From: Thermococcus sp. 4557
Lineage (GTDB): Archaea > Methanobacteriota_B > Thermococci > Thermococcales > Thermococcaceae
DNA: 64,000 nucleotides
Direction: 5' to 3'
Assembly (NCBI RefSeq): GCF_000221185.1
Contig: NC_015865.1
Coordinates: 1,364,001-1,428,000 of the forward strand
Position 1 is the stretch's first letter. Every line of letters starts with the position of its first letter. This document shows positions 1 through 8,542 of the stretch, piece after piece. The position numbers and the translations under genes are program-made. A model generated the notes under the pieces. That model saw nothing but the letters and a program-made list of their open reading frames with translations. It did not search any database and was not told where the DNA came from.

Positions 1-1073
1 TCCGCCAGGTAGCCCTCCTTTATGACGCCGGCGCTGAGGCGAAGGGCTTTGGCACCGTTGATTGTGGCCATCCTGAAGACCGTCTTGGCGTCCGCCACCG
101 TCGGGTCGAGGTTGTGGACCTTGTGGAGCAGAGCGGCCAGCTTCATCTCGTCGAGCATGTCGAGGTTGTTGTTGCTGGCGGCACCATCGGTACCGAGGCC
201 GACGTTTATGCCGGCGTTGATGAGCCTCTGGAGGGGCATAACACCGCTGGCGAGCTTCATGTTGCTCCCAGGGTTGTGGGCGACGGTGACGCCGTTCCTC
301 GCGAGTATCTGTATGTCCCTGCTGTCGAGCCAGACGCCGTGGGCTATGATGACGTCCCTCCCCAGGAAGCCAATCTCATCGAGTAAAACCACCGGGCTCT
401 TTCCGTAGCGCTCGGTTATCTGGCCTATCTCCGCCATCGTCTCGCTGACGTGGATCGTTATCATCTTCCCATGCTCGTTCGCCAGCTTCCTGACCTCCTT
501 AAGCAGGGCTATAGAGCAGGTGTAGGGCGCGTGGGGCCCGAAGACGAAGTGAACCCTGTCGGAGCCGAGCTTATCGATGAACTCCATCGTGCGGAGGGCC
601 TCCTTTATTTCCTTCCCGGTCTTCTCGGGATCGCCGAGGTCTATCATCCCGTAGGAGAGGTAGCCCCTGAGGCCGGACTCAAGAACCACCTCCGCAACGG
701 CGTCCATGAAGAAATACATGTCGAGGAATGCCGTCGTTCCGGTCTTTATCATCTCCAGCGCGCCGAGGTAGGCCCCAACCTTGGTGTACTCCCTCGTGAG
801 CTTCGCTTCTCTCGGCCATATGTGGTTCTGGAGCCAGTCCATGAGGGGCAGATCGTCGGCGAGACCGCGGAAGAGGCCCATCGGGGAGTGGGTGTGCAGG
901 TTCACAAAGCCTGGAGAAACAACCTTTCCTTTTGCGTCTATGACGATATCCGCGGCCTCGGTAATGTTTTTGGCCACCTTAACGATGCGGTTTTCTTCGA
1001 TGAGAACGTCGGCCTCAACGACCTCAAAGCCCTCCCCGTAGATAACGCGGCCGTTTTTGATGAGAATGCTCAT
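1..1073 (-). CDS. mtaD: MTA/SAH deaminase family amidohydrolase (3' end cut by window edge)
   Basis: Metal-dependent amidohydrolase that most likely deaminates 5'-methylthioadenosine and/or S-adenosylhomocysteine. It starts MSILIKNGRVIYGEG and runs off the left edge after about 357 codons. The amidohydrolase metal motif HTH lies near residues 60-62 (VNLHTHSPMG), followed by GPHAPYT, HVSET and the GTDGAASNNNLDM loop typical of the TrzN/MtaD group. The start at 1073 follows GGTGGTGATC. A TATA-like stretch (CTTTTTAACTT, minus strand, near 1117-1127) precedes it. The methylthioadenosine phosphorylase gene lies about 650 bp upstream, which supports an MTA substrate; exact specificity is inferred. 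Confidence 0.85.
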   Translation of the reverse strand, partial: MSILIKNGRVIYGEGFEVVEADVLIEENRIVKVAKNITEAADIVIDAKGKVVSPGFVNLHTHSPMGLFRGLADDLPLMDWLQNHIWPREAKLTREYTKVGAYLGALEMIKTGTTAFLDMYFFMDAVAEVVLESGLRGYLSYGMIDLGDPEKTGKEIKEALRTMEFIDKLGSDRVHFVFGPHAPYTCSIALLKEVRKLANEHGKMITIHVSETMAEIGQITERYGKSPVVLLDEIGFLGRDVIIAHGVWLDSRDIQILARNGVTVAHNPGSNMKLASGVMPLQRLINAGINVGLGTDGAASNNNLDMLDEMKLAALLHKVHNLDPTVADAKTVFRMATINGAKALRLSAGVIKEGYLA

Positions 1074-1142
1074 GATCACCACCTCTTTTAAAGGGGTGTG
1101 TTTCCGGTGGAAGTTAAAAAGGTGTCGGAGAAGAGAAAAACC

Positions 1143-1607
1143 TCAAATTGGAACCCAGAGGCTCCAGGAGTACGGGTTGAACTCGTTGTAGTGGTCCCAG
1201 ATGGATGCGTAGCCGCTCTCGACGAGCCACTCATTGACGTTGAGTGCGTAGCCGTAGTACCAGAAGGGGAGGTAGACGACGGCAACGACCCTGCCGTAAT
1301 GGTCGGTTTCGTAAACGTCATCAACGTCGAGGTAGACGTAGTAGCCGTACGTGTCAAAGAGCCACTCCAGGGCGGCCTTCGATTCCTTGCCCTCGTCGGT
1401 GTATATCTCGGGCGCGTTTATGTCGGCGAAGCGGACCTTGAAGGTTTCCCCAGCCCTGTAGCCGTAGTAGGAGTGGAACCACACGGTGTCGCCATCGACC
1501 ACCTTGGTGACGTAGCCGTAGGTCTGGAACTCGTAGGCGCTGGCAAGTCCCGGGACGAGAAGCATCGAAACAACCACCAATGCCAAAATCAGGGCAGTCC
1601 TCCTCAC
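1143..1607 (-). CDS. Secreted thermonuclease-family (SNase-like) protein
   Basis: 154-residue protein with a clear signal peptide (RRTALILALVVVSMLLVPGL then ASA), so probably exported. The mature part is a staphylococcal-nuclease fold: KVVDGDTVWF, then KVRFADINAPEI carrying the Arg/Asp/Glu active-site elements, and a GKESKAALEWL segment. Start is GTG at 1607, five bases after GGTGAGCT. A minus-strand TATA box (AAACTTATAAG, about 1636-1647) lies upstream. Expected role is extracellular or cell-surface nucleic-acid hydrolysis; no partner gene is evident. It sits between the two MTA-salvage genes on the same strand but has its own promoter. Confidence 0.8.
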   Translation of the reverse strand: MRRTALILALVVVSMLLVPGLASAYEFQTYGYVTKVVDGDTVWFHSYYGYRAGETFKVRFADINAPEIYTDEGKESKAALEWLFDTYGYYVYLDVDDVYETDHYGRVVAVVYLPFWYYGYALNVNEWLVESGYASIWDHYNEFNPYSWSLWVPI

Positions 1608-1726
1608 TGGAGCTCACCGGCGAACATTCGCTCCGGAACTTATAAGTTTTGAGTCCGAAATCATTCGCGTGCGAAAACTGAGAAAAGTTGGAATAAATGA
1701 TCCAAAGATACAAAATACCAAAAATC

Positions 1727-2500
1727 TCAGACGAACATACTCTTCAGCACGTCGGCGCAGCCGCACTTCCTATCCTCAGGAATGAGCGGGATGGCCTTCT
1801 TGAGCAGTTCCTGGACCTTGTAGTTGTTCTCGGCCATGACCTTGAGGACCTCTTGAGCATCTACCGGCTTGTCGGCCCAGACGTCGTAGTCGGTGACCGT
1901 TGCGATGTTCGCGTAGCACATACCCAGCTCCCTGGCGAGGTTTATCTCTGGAACGAGCGTCATGCCGATTATGTGGGCGTACTGCCTGAACATGAAGCTC
2001 TCTGCCCTCGTGGAAAAGCGCGGCCCCTCGATGCAGACGTAGGTGCCCTTCTCATGGACAGGGAAGCCGAGCTCCTTGGCGGTCTCGTAGAATATCTTCC
2101 TCATCTCAGGGCAGAAGGGGTCGGCCATGGAAACGTGGGCAACCCTCGGCCCGTTGTAGAAGGTGTAGTCCCTCTTCTTCGTGAAGTCTATGAACTGGTC
2201 GGTTATGACAATGTCCCCGGGTTTGTACTCCTCGCGGAGCGAGCCGACGGCGGTAACGCCGATAACCCTCCCAACGCCGAGCTCGTGGAGGGCCCAGATG
2301 TTGGCCCGGTAGGGCACTTCGTGCGGCGGGAACTCGTGGTGCTTGCCGTGCCTCGGTATAAAAGCAACCTCAACGCCCTCGATTTCGCCGATTTCCACCG
2401 GGGCCGAGGGCCTGCCGTAGGGCGTGTGGACCTTTACGGTTTCCTTCGGCTCGAAGACGCCGTAAACCCCGGAACCGCCTATGATGCCTATCCTCGGCAT
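1727..2500 (-). CDS. mtnP: S-methyl-5'-thioadenosine phosphorylase
   Basis: Phosphorolysis of 5'-methylthioadenosine to adenine and methylthioribose-1-phosphate. The protein has the PNP/MTAP family landmarks: [10 protein letters not shown] at the N terminus, [34 protein letters not shown], and [13 protein letters not shown] with the substrate-binding Met/Glu region. The C terminus has a CGC (CxC) motif of the type that forms stabilising disulfides in hyperthermophile MTAPs. Start chosen at ATG 2500 because GGTGATGACC precedes it; the longer reading begins 9 bases earlier. About 257 residues, the normal family length. Confidence 0.93.
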   Translation of the reverse strand: MPRIGIIGGSGVYGVFEPKETVKVHTPYGRPSAPVEIGEIEGVEVAFIPRHGKHHEFPPHEVPYRANIWALHELGVGRVIGVTAVGSLREEYKPGDIVITDQFIDFTKKRDYTFYNGPRVAHVSMADPFCPEMRKIFYETAKELGFPVHEKGTYVCIEGPRFSTRAESFMFRQYAHIIGMTLVPEINLARELGMCYANIATVTDYDVWADKPVDAQEVLKVMAENNYKVQELLKKAIPLIPEDRKCGCADVLKSMFV

Positions 2501-2527
2501 GGTCATCACCGTGTTAAATGCTCGCTT

Positions 2528-2571
2528 TACTCATATAAGGGTTGCCTTTCCAGTGGAAATGGAACTCCCCA
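2528..2571 (-). promoter_or_regulatory. mtnP promoter with adjacent ORB-like element
   Basis: On the minus strand a TATA box (CTTATATGAG, about 2531-2540) lies 30-40 bp before the mtnP start. Immediately upstream of its BRE is the palindrome TTTCCACTGGAAA. On the plus strand the element reads TTTCCAGTGGAAATGG followed by AACTCCCC, which resembles the asymmetric ORB sequences found in the origin region of this window. It may be a dispersed Orc1/Cdc6 site or a promoter-proximal operator. Confidence 0.5.
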
Positions 2572-2606
2572 CAACGGCACCGACGGTCAACTCCTTTTAC
2601 CTAAAT

Positions 2607-2972
2607 TCAATCATCGCCAGTATTGGAAAAAAGAAGAGCAGTTACCAGCAGGAGAGACCCGTACCAAAGGGCGACCCATGGAAGGAAGACAAGTGCAGTG
2701 TGAAGGTAAACCCCATCAAAGAAAACGCTCGGGAATTCCAAGACGAGAGCAATGACCATGTAGACCGTTAGGAGAGGTTTTAAAGGTAATCGGCCACTGG
2801 CAATGATGATTTCCAGGATGACCATGATGGCTATGTAACCTCACCATGCAACGGGTGGAAGTTTTTCAAAAATCCAGAAGTTGTACATAACCGTCAGGAA
2901 GAGCGGGTAAGCGAAGGCGAAAACCCTCAGGAAGAGCCTCAAAAAGAGGGAAAGACGGAGAAAACCTTTCAA
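2607..2972 (-). pseudogene. Small membrane protein gene interrupted by an in-frame TGA
   Basis: A reading frame starting at TTG 2972 (or GTG slightly upstream), overlapping the stop of the preceding gene, encodes a hydrophobic protein of about 120 residues with roughly three membrane segments. It is interrupted by a single TGA at 2841-2843, right after PPVAW. The same frame continues through MVILEIIIASGRLPLKPLL to a stop at 2607. The tight overlap with the upstream membrane-protein gene suggests it was the third gene of that operon. A fresh pseudogene, a sequencing error (TGG read as TGA) or a restart at the internal ATG 2825 are all possible. Confidence 0.45.
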
Positions 2973-3643
2973 TGTACCCACTCCCCCGAGGCTTTTAAGT
3001 CAAAAGCCAAGAGCGCCAGCGCTGAAGCCACCAAACCAAAGAGCTCAAGCCCGTGAAAGCCGAGAACTAAAAGACTAATGACGAAGTAAAGGAGGAGTGG
3101 AACTGGGGAATAACGAGGGTATTTCACCCTGAGGGGAATGGAAAGGGCTCCCAAAAGAACCAGAGCACATGCAAAGGGCTTAACAGTGACATCAAGGCAG
3201 TTGCCCAACGCAAGGAATAGAAAAGTAGAGAGGGCGAGGCCGAAGAAGAACCGCTCGAGGAACTCTCTAAGGGATGGAAATTTCCTGGGGGAGAGCTGAT
3301 ATATTGTAGCCGCGAGAACCAGCCCTACGAACGAGATTACGGGGACCCAGCGGGCCCAGCAGAGGGAAGCCAGTAGCGTAACTCCAAAGTAGGCAGAGAG
3401 GAAAGCCATCGAAACTCGTGTGTACTTTGGAAACCACGCTATCACCGAAGTCAGACCAAAAAGGAACATCCCCACTGAAAAAACGAGACAAGGCAGGTTA
3501 TAAAAGGTTACGCAGAAGGCGTAGCACGTCCCATCAAGAAAACCGAATAGATAGAAGAACTCGAAGAAGGCCAAGGCTATCAGTGAAAATGCGAGGAGCA
3601 CCCTTCGAACGGCCCTACGATTTCCGTCTTGTTTCGAATCCAT
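2969..3643 (-). CDS. Polytopic membrane protein, unknown function (tandem copy 2)
   Basis: About 224 residues, mostly hydrophobic, with six or so predicted membrane segments and a short charged N terminus (DSKQDGNRRAVRR). No catalytic motif recognised. It shares with its upstream neighbour the pattern of a first membrane helix ending in FEFxY, then a short loop with two cysteines (TCYAF, NLPC) before helix 2, suggesting distant tandem duplicates. Start at ATG 3643 is preceded by GGTGGTGTTGGGA; the gene begins inside the 3' end of its neighbour (28-base overlap), so the two are probably translationally coupled. Confidence 0.65.
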   Translation of the reverse strand: MDSKQDGNRRAVRRVLLAFSLIALAFFEFFYLFGFLDGTCYAFCVTFYNLPCLVFSVGMFLFGLTSVIAWFPKYTRVSMAFLSAYFGVTLLASLCWARWVPVISFVGLVLAATIYQLSPRKFPSLREFLERFFFGLALSTFLFLALGNCLDVTVKPFACALVLLGALSIPLRVKYPRYSPVPLLLYFVISLLVLGFHGLELFGLVASALALLAFDLKASGEWVH

Positions 3644-4295
3644 TCCCAACACCACCTTTCAAGCAGAGGAACAACCCCGCGAGGGGTAGGAGCGCCTCGT
3701 AGATAAAGGGGTAAAACCCCGGGATTAGGAAATAAAGAAGAACGTACGTTAAGCCTGAAAACGCAAAGAAAGCCTTGCATCCACGATACTTCCACAGGAG
3801 GGGAGAGAAGAGAAACAGGATGACGAGCAACCCATCAAGGAATTCCCTCGGGTGGAAATAATGGTCAAAGAAAATCATAAGTGGAACCCACAGGAAAAAC
3901 AGCATCAGAGAATAAACGTGAGCCCCCAACACCCAGGTGGAGGCCACCTTGAAGTTCCTCCCGGGAGAACCGAAGAGCACGAATAGTACCGACAGGATTA
4001 AAGCTATCCCCGCGAGGGTCCTGTCAAAGGTTGTAGCCCCCATGATAAACGGAAAGCCGAAGTACACAACGCCCGTCACAAGGAAGGCCCTCTTGTTCGA
4101 AAAAAGCGAAGCCAGAACAACCAGGCCAAGCGACTCCAGAATTGTTGAGAGGACCGTACAGGGAGTGTCATAGACAACGTGCCCCCGCACGTAATAACAC
4201 TCAGTCGTAAAAGGAAAATACACAAACTCAAAATAGATTATCACAGCTAAAATCGCTAAAAGAGAAAGAAGGGAGAAAATCCGCTTCAGTTCCAT
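3615..4295 (-). CDS. Polytopic membrane protein, unknown function (tandem copy 1)
   Basis: About 226 residues with six likely membrane segments. The N-terminal helix (LLSLLAILAVIIYFEFVY) is followed by a cysteine-containing extracytoplasmic loop (TTECYYV, TPCTVL), a layout resembling the downstream gene. No known family recognised. Start at ATG 4295 follows GGGGGT and overlaps the stop codon of the secreted-protein gene by about 10 bases, placing 4286-5203, this gene, 2969-3643 and the broken small gene in one leftward operon. Confidence 0.65.
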   Translation of the reverse strand: MELKRIFSLLSLLAILAVIIYFEFVYFPFTTECYYVRGHVVYDTPCTVLSTILESLGLVVLASLFSNKRAFLVTGVVYFGFPFIMGATTFDRTLAGIALILSVLFVLFGSPGRNFKVASTWVLGAHVYSLMLFFLWVPLMIFFDHYFHPREFLDGLLVILFLFSPLLWKYRGCKAFFAFSGLTYVLLYFLIPGFYPFIYEALLPLAGLFLCLKGGVGNGFETRRKS

Positions 4296-5203
4296 GCAGT
4301 GTACCCCCAATTTTTGGACATGTCAGGATTGGTGTCAAAGGTCGCCATTAGATGGTCCCATGTATTGCTAACATAGAGTACCACGCCTTGCTTGTATGGT
4401 TCGGAGTGAACTAAATGATGCACACGATAAGTAGCGTAGGTCTGGTCGTTGCTCCAATCACTGTGGAATATCAATTTACCGTTTAAAATCTCAATGCTTT
4501 CAATGTCCTCACAACCATAAGTTGAATCCCTGTCTGTATAGTTATGACACCGCCACTTGTCGTACGCTTGGTCAACTCCAGGTACTGGGTAGTCCCCATC
4601 ATAGAAATGAATCTCGTAGATTACGTCGTTACCGCTCCACTTAACAACTATCTTTGAGATATTGTTGTTCCCATCAACATCATAAGAGTTTCCAGCACAA
4701 TCTTTGCCAGATCCCCCTGTAAGGTCAACTCTAACCTGCACCCACCAGTGGATTGGATATGGGATTGAAGAACTCATTGGAGCATAATAGTAGTCATAAA
4801 CCTTGCTCCCTGCTTTTACTGAGGCAACTTTAATAGGCTTCACCACGAGAGTTTTTGCGTTCTTAGGGTAAAAACTCTTTTGATAGAGATAAGAGATGTA
4901 GTCGCTGACAAGAAGGTACTTCAACTGCTTCCTCTGCTCGGGAGTTAGGTTTCCAGCGTAGGGTGCAATCTCAGCGTCAAGCTCCTTGTCAAACCTCTGA
5001 AGAACGAGGTTCGTAAGCTTGTCCACAAAGTACGGGTCTTCTGAGATTCCCTTGGCCTTGCTCATGTCAATCTGGTAGCGGATGAACATGTCAACTGCCA
5101 TCCATCCACTTACGTCTGGCTGGGGCATAGCACTAACAAACCCAGAAAAAACAAAAACAACCACCAGCACTCCCGCCAAGAGTCTTGCCCATCTCAAGGA
5201 CAT
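4286..5203 (-). CDS. Secreted protein of unknown function
   Basis: About 305 residues with a classical signal peptide (RWARLLAGVLVVVFVFSGFVSA). The mature part has an N-terminal mostly helical segment (MAVDMFIRYQ, LTPEQRKQLKYLLVSDYISYL) and a C-terminal beta-rich, aromatic-rich part with cysteine pairs (DCAGNSYD, RCHNYTD, YGCEDIE). No enzyme motif recognised. Base composition is more AT-rich than the flanking housekeeping genes, as is common for accessory surface proteins. The start is uncertain among ATG 5209, ATG 5203 and TTG 5197; the last has the best-spaced GGTGA. First gene of a four-gene leftward operon with membrane proteins, so it may act at the envelope. Confidence 0.7.
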   Translation of the reverse strand: MSLRWARLLAGVLVVVFVFSGFVSAMPQPDVSGWMAVDMFIRYQIDMSKAKGISEDPYFVDKLTNLVLQRFDKELDAEIAPYAGNLTPEQRKQLKYLLVSDYISYLYQKSFYPKNAKTLVVKPIKVASVKAGSKVYDYYYAPMSSSIPYPIHWWVQVRVDLTGGSGKDCAGNSYDVDGNNNISKIVVKWSGNDVIYEIHFYDGDYPVPGVDQAYDKWRCHNYTDRDSTYGCEDIESIEILNGKLIFHSDWSNDQTYATYRVHHLVHSEPYKQGVVLYVSNTWDHLMATFDTNPDMSKNWGYTAWN

Positions 5204-5205
5204 CA

Positions 5206-5252
5206 CCATTAGGCATTAGGCATATAGGCATTAGACCTATATATAGTTTTCT
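5206..5252 (-). promoter_or_regulatory. Promoter and repeat-bearing leader of the secreted-protein operon
   Basis: On the minus strand a strong TATA box (ACTATATATAGG, about 5236-5247) is followed by a leader in which CCTAATG or a near copy repeats three times (TAATGCC, TATATGCC, TAATGCC, TAATGG). Each repeat carries an ATG, so the ribosome meets several possible starts before the signal peptide. Confidence 0.55.
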
Positions 5253-5530
5253 ACAGACAGTTGTTAGAAACATAAAATTGGAAATAAAAATATGAACATT
5301 TTAAGGGATTTCAAATGTCCCCTCGTAATATCTCTTCCGCTGGTACCGGACAAATCAGCCCAACTGTGCATCCTGTCCAAACCCAGTTACTCCACATTGA
5401 ATCCCCTTGAAGGATCTAATAGCCTTCCGAAGCAGGTAACATCGACTCTAGTTCCAATAATCTCTCCGGAAATGAAAGAATCCGAAAATTTAATAACCTT
5501 TTGGAACTAAATTTCTCCGGGGGTGGTACC
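5253..5530. other. Intergenic region between divergent genes
   Basis: The right end holds a plus-strand promoter for the PAC2 gene (CCGAAAATTTAATAACC, about 5485-5502). A 72-codon open frame on the plus strand (5292-5510) has no ribosome binding site, no recognisable domain and poor codon use, so I do not call it a gene. Nothing else is seen. Confidence 0.5.
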
Positions 5531-6259
5531 GTGGAAAACGGGAGTCCGGTCAAGATAGTGCTCCCGGAGATAAAGAACCCCATCCTGATAGAGGGCTACC
5601 CCGGGATAGGCCTGGTCGGCCACATAGCGGCGAACTTCCTGGCTAAGGAGCTTGGAATGGAGATGATAGGCTACGTGGAGAGCCCGTTCATCCCACCCAT
5701 GGCGCTGATACTCGACGGAAAGCCCAACCCTCCTCTCAGGTTCTACGGGAAGGACAACATAATACTCGCCGTGGCGGACATCTACGTCCCGCCCACCCTG
5801 GTGAGCGAGATAGCCCGGGAGCTCGTGAGGTACCTCAAGGACATGAGGGCCGACAAGATCGTATCCCTCGGCGGCATAGGCATAGGCCTCTTCAAGGAGA
5901 AGATGGACGTCTGGGGGGTTGGGGCCAAGGAAGAGCTGAACAGGGAGCTCGAGAACCTGGGGGTGAAAATCCTCCAGTACGGCTCGATAATGGGAATGAG
6001 CGGGAAGCTCCTCTGGGAGGCGAGCAAGGAAAAACTCGACGCCTATGTGCTGCTGGGAGAGACCTTCGGGGACAGGCCCGACCCGAGGGCCGCTGCGAAC
6101 GTCATAGAGGTTCTGAAGAAGCTGACGCCGATAGAGGTCTCAACGGAGCCCCTGCTCAAGGAGGCGGAGATGATAGAGGCCCAGCTTAGGAAGATGCACG
6201 AGCAGATGGAGCAGGCCAGGAGAAAGGCCGAGAAGCAGTACGAGAGCATCTACCTGTGA
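5531..6259 (+). CDS. PAC2-family proteasome assembly chaperone homologue
   Basis: 242-residue PAC2 family (COG2047-like) protein. Diagnostic features are ILIEGYPGIGLVGHIAANFL near the N terminus, the KIVSLGGIGIGLF core strand-turn, and a C-terminal charged coiled-coil tail (EAQLRKMHEQMEQARRKAEK). Archaeal members are ATP-independent relatives of the eukaryotic proteasome assembly chaperones; the exact role in this organism is inferred. I use the GTG at 5531 because GGGGGTGG stands just before it; a TTG 30 bases upstream is in frame but has no binding site. Followed after 9 bases by the DUF473 gene. Confidence 0.85.
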   Translation: MENGSPVKIVLPEIKNPILIEGYPGIGLVGHIAANFLAKELGMEMIGYVESPFIPPMALILDGKPNPPLRFYGKDNIILAVADIYVPPTLVSEIARELVRYLKDMRADKIVSLGGIGIGLFKEKMDVWGVGAKEELNRELENLGVKILQYGSIMGMSGKLLWEASKEKLDAYVLLGETFGDRPDPRAAANVIEVLKKLTPIEVSTEPLLKEAEMIEAQLRKMHEQMEQARRKAEKQYESIYL

Positions 6260-6268
6260 GGTGGTAGC

Positions 6269-6649
6269 ATGGAGGCGATAACTCTCGCCGGAATCGCGAG
6301 ACGGGTTCTCGATGAGCTTTTGAGGAGTCCCTACAAGACCATTGAGGTAAGGGGTGCGAGGAACGTCGTGGCGCTCGAAAGGGCCCGCGAGCTCGGGAGG
6401 GTCTTTCTCACCTACGAGACTTTCCAGGATGTTACTGTGGGCACAGAGGGGCTTCTCGCGGAAATACTTCGCCTGGAGAGCATGGAGCAGAGGATTCCAT
6501 GGGAAGAGAGCGACGAGAGGGAAGTGACCGTGTGCAGGGCGCAGGTGAGGCTCCTCGGCCTCGGCAGAATAGTCGAAGTGAGAAAGAGGAACACGGTGCT
6601 GGTTGTCAGGGTTCGCGAGATGCTGCCGCAGGAGATGGACATAGGTTAA
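6269..6649 (+). CDS. DUF473 family protein
   Basis: 126-residue soluble protein matching the archaeal DUF473 pattern, beginning EAITLAGIARRVLDELLRSP and rich in short beta strands, with a C-terminal GLGRIVEVRKRNTVLVVRV segment. No catalytic residues are obvious and the function is unknown. It follows the PAC2 gene by 9 bases with its own GAGGTGG binding site, so they are probably cotranscribed. Its stop overlaps the stop of the convergent nucS gene by 4 bases. Confidence 0.75.
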   Translation: MEAITLAGIARRVLDELLRSPYKTIEVRGARNVVALERARELGRVFLTYETFQDVTVGTEGLLAEILRLESMEQRIPWEESDEREVTVCRAQVRLLGLGRIVEVRKRNTVLVVRVREMLPQEMDIG

Positions 6650-7398
6650 AACAGGGTTTTCTGCCGGCCTTTTCCGAGCTTTTCCCTCTTCGGTGGCTGA
6701 ACCTTTCTGAACTCAAGGCCCTCCTTTTCGAGGAGTTTCTTTGCGCCGGATGTCAGGGACGGTGCGACCAGTATTCCCCTAACACTCTCGTGTTCCCTGC
6801 TCAGGGCCTCAACGTAGCGCTTAAGCTGGCTGACGGCATGCAGGTCGGCCTTCCTGCGCTTCAGCTCAAGGACGACGAGGTTACCGTCCCCATCGCGTCC
6901 GAGGATGTCCACTATGCCGTGGCCGATCTGCTTTTCCCTGAAGAGGGGCTTGAAGCCCGGCTCGATGAGTTCGGGGTTTCTAAATATCATCTCCGCCATC
7001 TCGGCCTCGCTGCCTGTCAAAGCAAGCTCTTCGTAGTCTTCGGCCTTGAACAGGGAGACCAGGTAGACCTCCTCAAGCTCGACCTCTAGTATCTCCTTCG
7101 GCTTCCTCCTCACGGAGCGGAGGATGATTATGCCATCGCGCTCCTCAATCGTTACAAAGCTCCCAGGCGGCTGCCAGTTGACGGGTTCCCGCTTCTTGCT
7201 CTGATGGATGAGAAAGGCACCGTCAGGCTTGATTATTATAACCCTGTCGCCTGAGCCGAGCTCGCTCTTGGCCCTTCCATCGTAGTGCACCCTGCAGCGG
7301 GCGAATATCGTCAGCATTGCCTCGGACGACAGGGCGGAGTCTACTATCCTCAGGATTTCCTCGCGAGGGGGATTCTGAACGGCCTCAACCTTTGACAT
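6646..7398 (-). CDS. nucS: Endonuclease NucS (EndoMS)
   Basis: 250-residue nuclease of the NucS/EndoMS family, which cleaves branched DNA or both strands at mismatches. The N-terminal DNA-binding/dimerisation half contains RCRVHYDGRA and WQPPGSF. The C-terminal RecB-like nuclease core has GHGIVDILG (Asp about 164) and LVVLELKRRKAD (Glu 178, Lys 180). The extreme C terminus, RQKTLF, is a PCNA-interacting motif of the QxxLF type. Lies just downstream of radA on the same strand with a 35-base gap, so a repair-related transcription unit is likely. Confidence 0.95.
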   Translation of the reverse strand: MSKVEAVQNPPREEILRIVDSALSSEAMLTIFARCRVHYDGRAKSELGSGDRVIIIKPDGAFLIHQSKKREPVNWQPPGSFVTIEERDGIIILRSVRRKPKEILEVELEEVYLVSLFKAEDYEELALTGSEAEMAEMIFRNPELIEPGFKPLFREKQIGHGIVDILGRDGDGNLVVLELKRRKADLHAVSQLKRYVEALSREHESVRGILVAPSLTSGAKKLLEKEGLEFRKVQPPKREKLGKGRQKTLF

Positions 7399-7433
7399 GA
7401 AGTGGAGTAAAGAAGAGGGGTTAAAAAACTAAC

Positions 7434-8498
7434 TCAGTCCTCGGCGCCCTTGTCGGTTATCCTGAAGATCGCCTCACCCTCTGGAAGGTGGGGGCTGTCT
7501 ATGAGCCTGGCGACGCGCTTGCCGGCCTTGCCCTTCCTCAGGTAGATTCTCAGGGTCGCGCTGTGGGCGAGGATGTGGCCACCGACTGGCCTCGTCGGGT
7601 CGCCGAAGAAGGCATCCGGCTTCGCCTGCACCTGGTTGGTGACGAAGACCGCTATATCGTAGAGGTCAGCTATCCTGTGGAGGTCGGCGAGGTGCTTGGC
7701 CAGCTTCTGCTGCCTCTCGGCGAGGGTTCCCCTGCCGACGTACTCGCTCCTGAAGTGGGCCATGAGGGAATCAACGACAAGGAGCTTCACCGGCCTGTCC
7801 GTCTCGGCCTTCTCCTTGATTATCTCCTCGGCCCTCTCAACGAGGAGCATCTGGTGGTTGCTGTTGAACGCCCTCGCAACGTAGATGTTCTTGAGCGTCT
7901 CGTCTGGGTCGAGGCCCCTAGCCTCGGCTATCTGTCTTATTCTCTCCGGCCTGAAGGTGTTCTCGGTGTCTATCCAAACGACAGAGCCGTGGAGGCCTCC
8001 CTCCTCCTCTGGGAGCTGAACCATCACCGCGAGGGTGTGCGCCAGCTGGGTCTTTCCGGAACCGAACTCACCGAAGACCTCGGTTATCGCCTGGGTCTCA
8101 ACACCGCCGCCAACGAGCTTGTCGAGGCTCTTGCTTCCGGTGGAGATCCTGCCGATGGTGCTCCTCCTCTCCATGTACTCGTCGGCGCGCATGAAGGTTC
8201 CTATGTTGGCGGCCTCTCTGGCGGCCTGGATTATCTTGAGCGCGGCACCCTCGCTGATTCCCGCTATCTCCTTGAGCTCCATTGGGGAGGCGACGGCTAT
8301 GGCCTCGATGCTGTCGTAGCCGGCCTCGCGAAGCTTTTCGGCAGTGGCGGGACCAACGCCTGGAAGGTCTTCAAGGGTCTTTATCTCCTTCTCCTTCTTT
8401 TTCTTGGTTGAGCTTGACGGGGACTCCTCAACGACATCGAGCTCCTCAAACTCCTCGAGCTCTTTTATTTCATCCTCAGCCTTCTTCTTCCTTGGCAT
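7434..8498 (-). CDS. radA: DNA repair and recombination protein RadA
   Basis: Archaeal Rad51/RecA-type recombinase. About 354 residues: an acidic/lysine-rich N terminus, a helix-hairpin-helix domain ([17 protein letters not shown]), the polymerisation motif with [11 protein letters not shown], Walker A GEFGSGKT (about 143-150 from this start), Walker [11 protein letters not shown], and the L1/L2 region ending [21 protein letters not shown]. No intein is present. I choose ATG 8498 because GGGTGA stands 5-6 bases before it; a GTG 9 bases earlier extends the frame. The gene points away from the putative origin. Confidence 0.97.
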   Translation of the reverse strand: MPRKKKAEDEIKELEEFEELDVVEESPSSSTKKKKEKEIKTLEDLPGVGPATAEKLREAGYDSIEAIAVASPMELKEIAGISEGAALKIIQAAREAANIGTFMRADEYMERRSTIGRISTGSKSLDKLVGGGVETQAITEVFGEFGSGKTQLAHTLAVMVQLPEEEGGLHGSVVWIDTENTFRPERIRQIAEARGLDPDETLKNIYVARAFNSNHQMLLVERAEEIIKEKAETDRPVKLLVVDSLMAHFRSEYVGRGTLAERQQKLAKHLADLHRIADLYDIAVFVTNQVQAKPDAFFGDPTRPVGGHILAHSATLRIYLRKGKAGKRVARLIDSPHLPEGEAIFRITDKGAED

Positions 8499-8542
8499 CT
8501 CACTCACCCACTACAACTACCTTTCATAGGGGTAAAAAGCCG

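Noticed and set aside
2607-2972. TGA as selenocysteine in the small membrane protein
   Set aside because: Thermococcales are not known to use selenocysteine, and no SECIS-like hairpin was seen; a pseudogene or sequence error is simpler.
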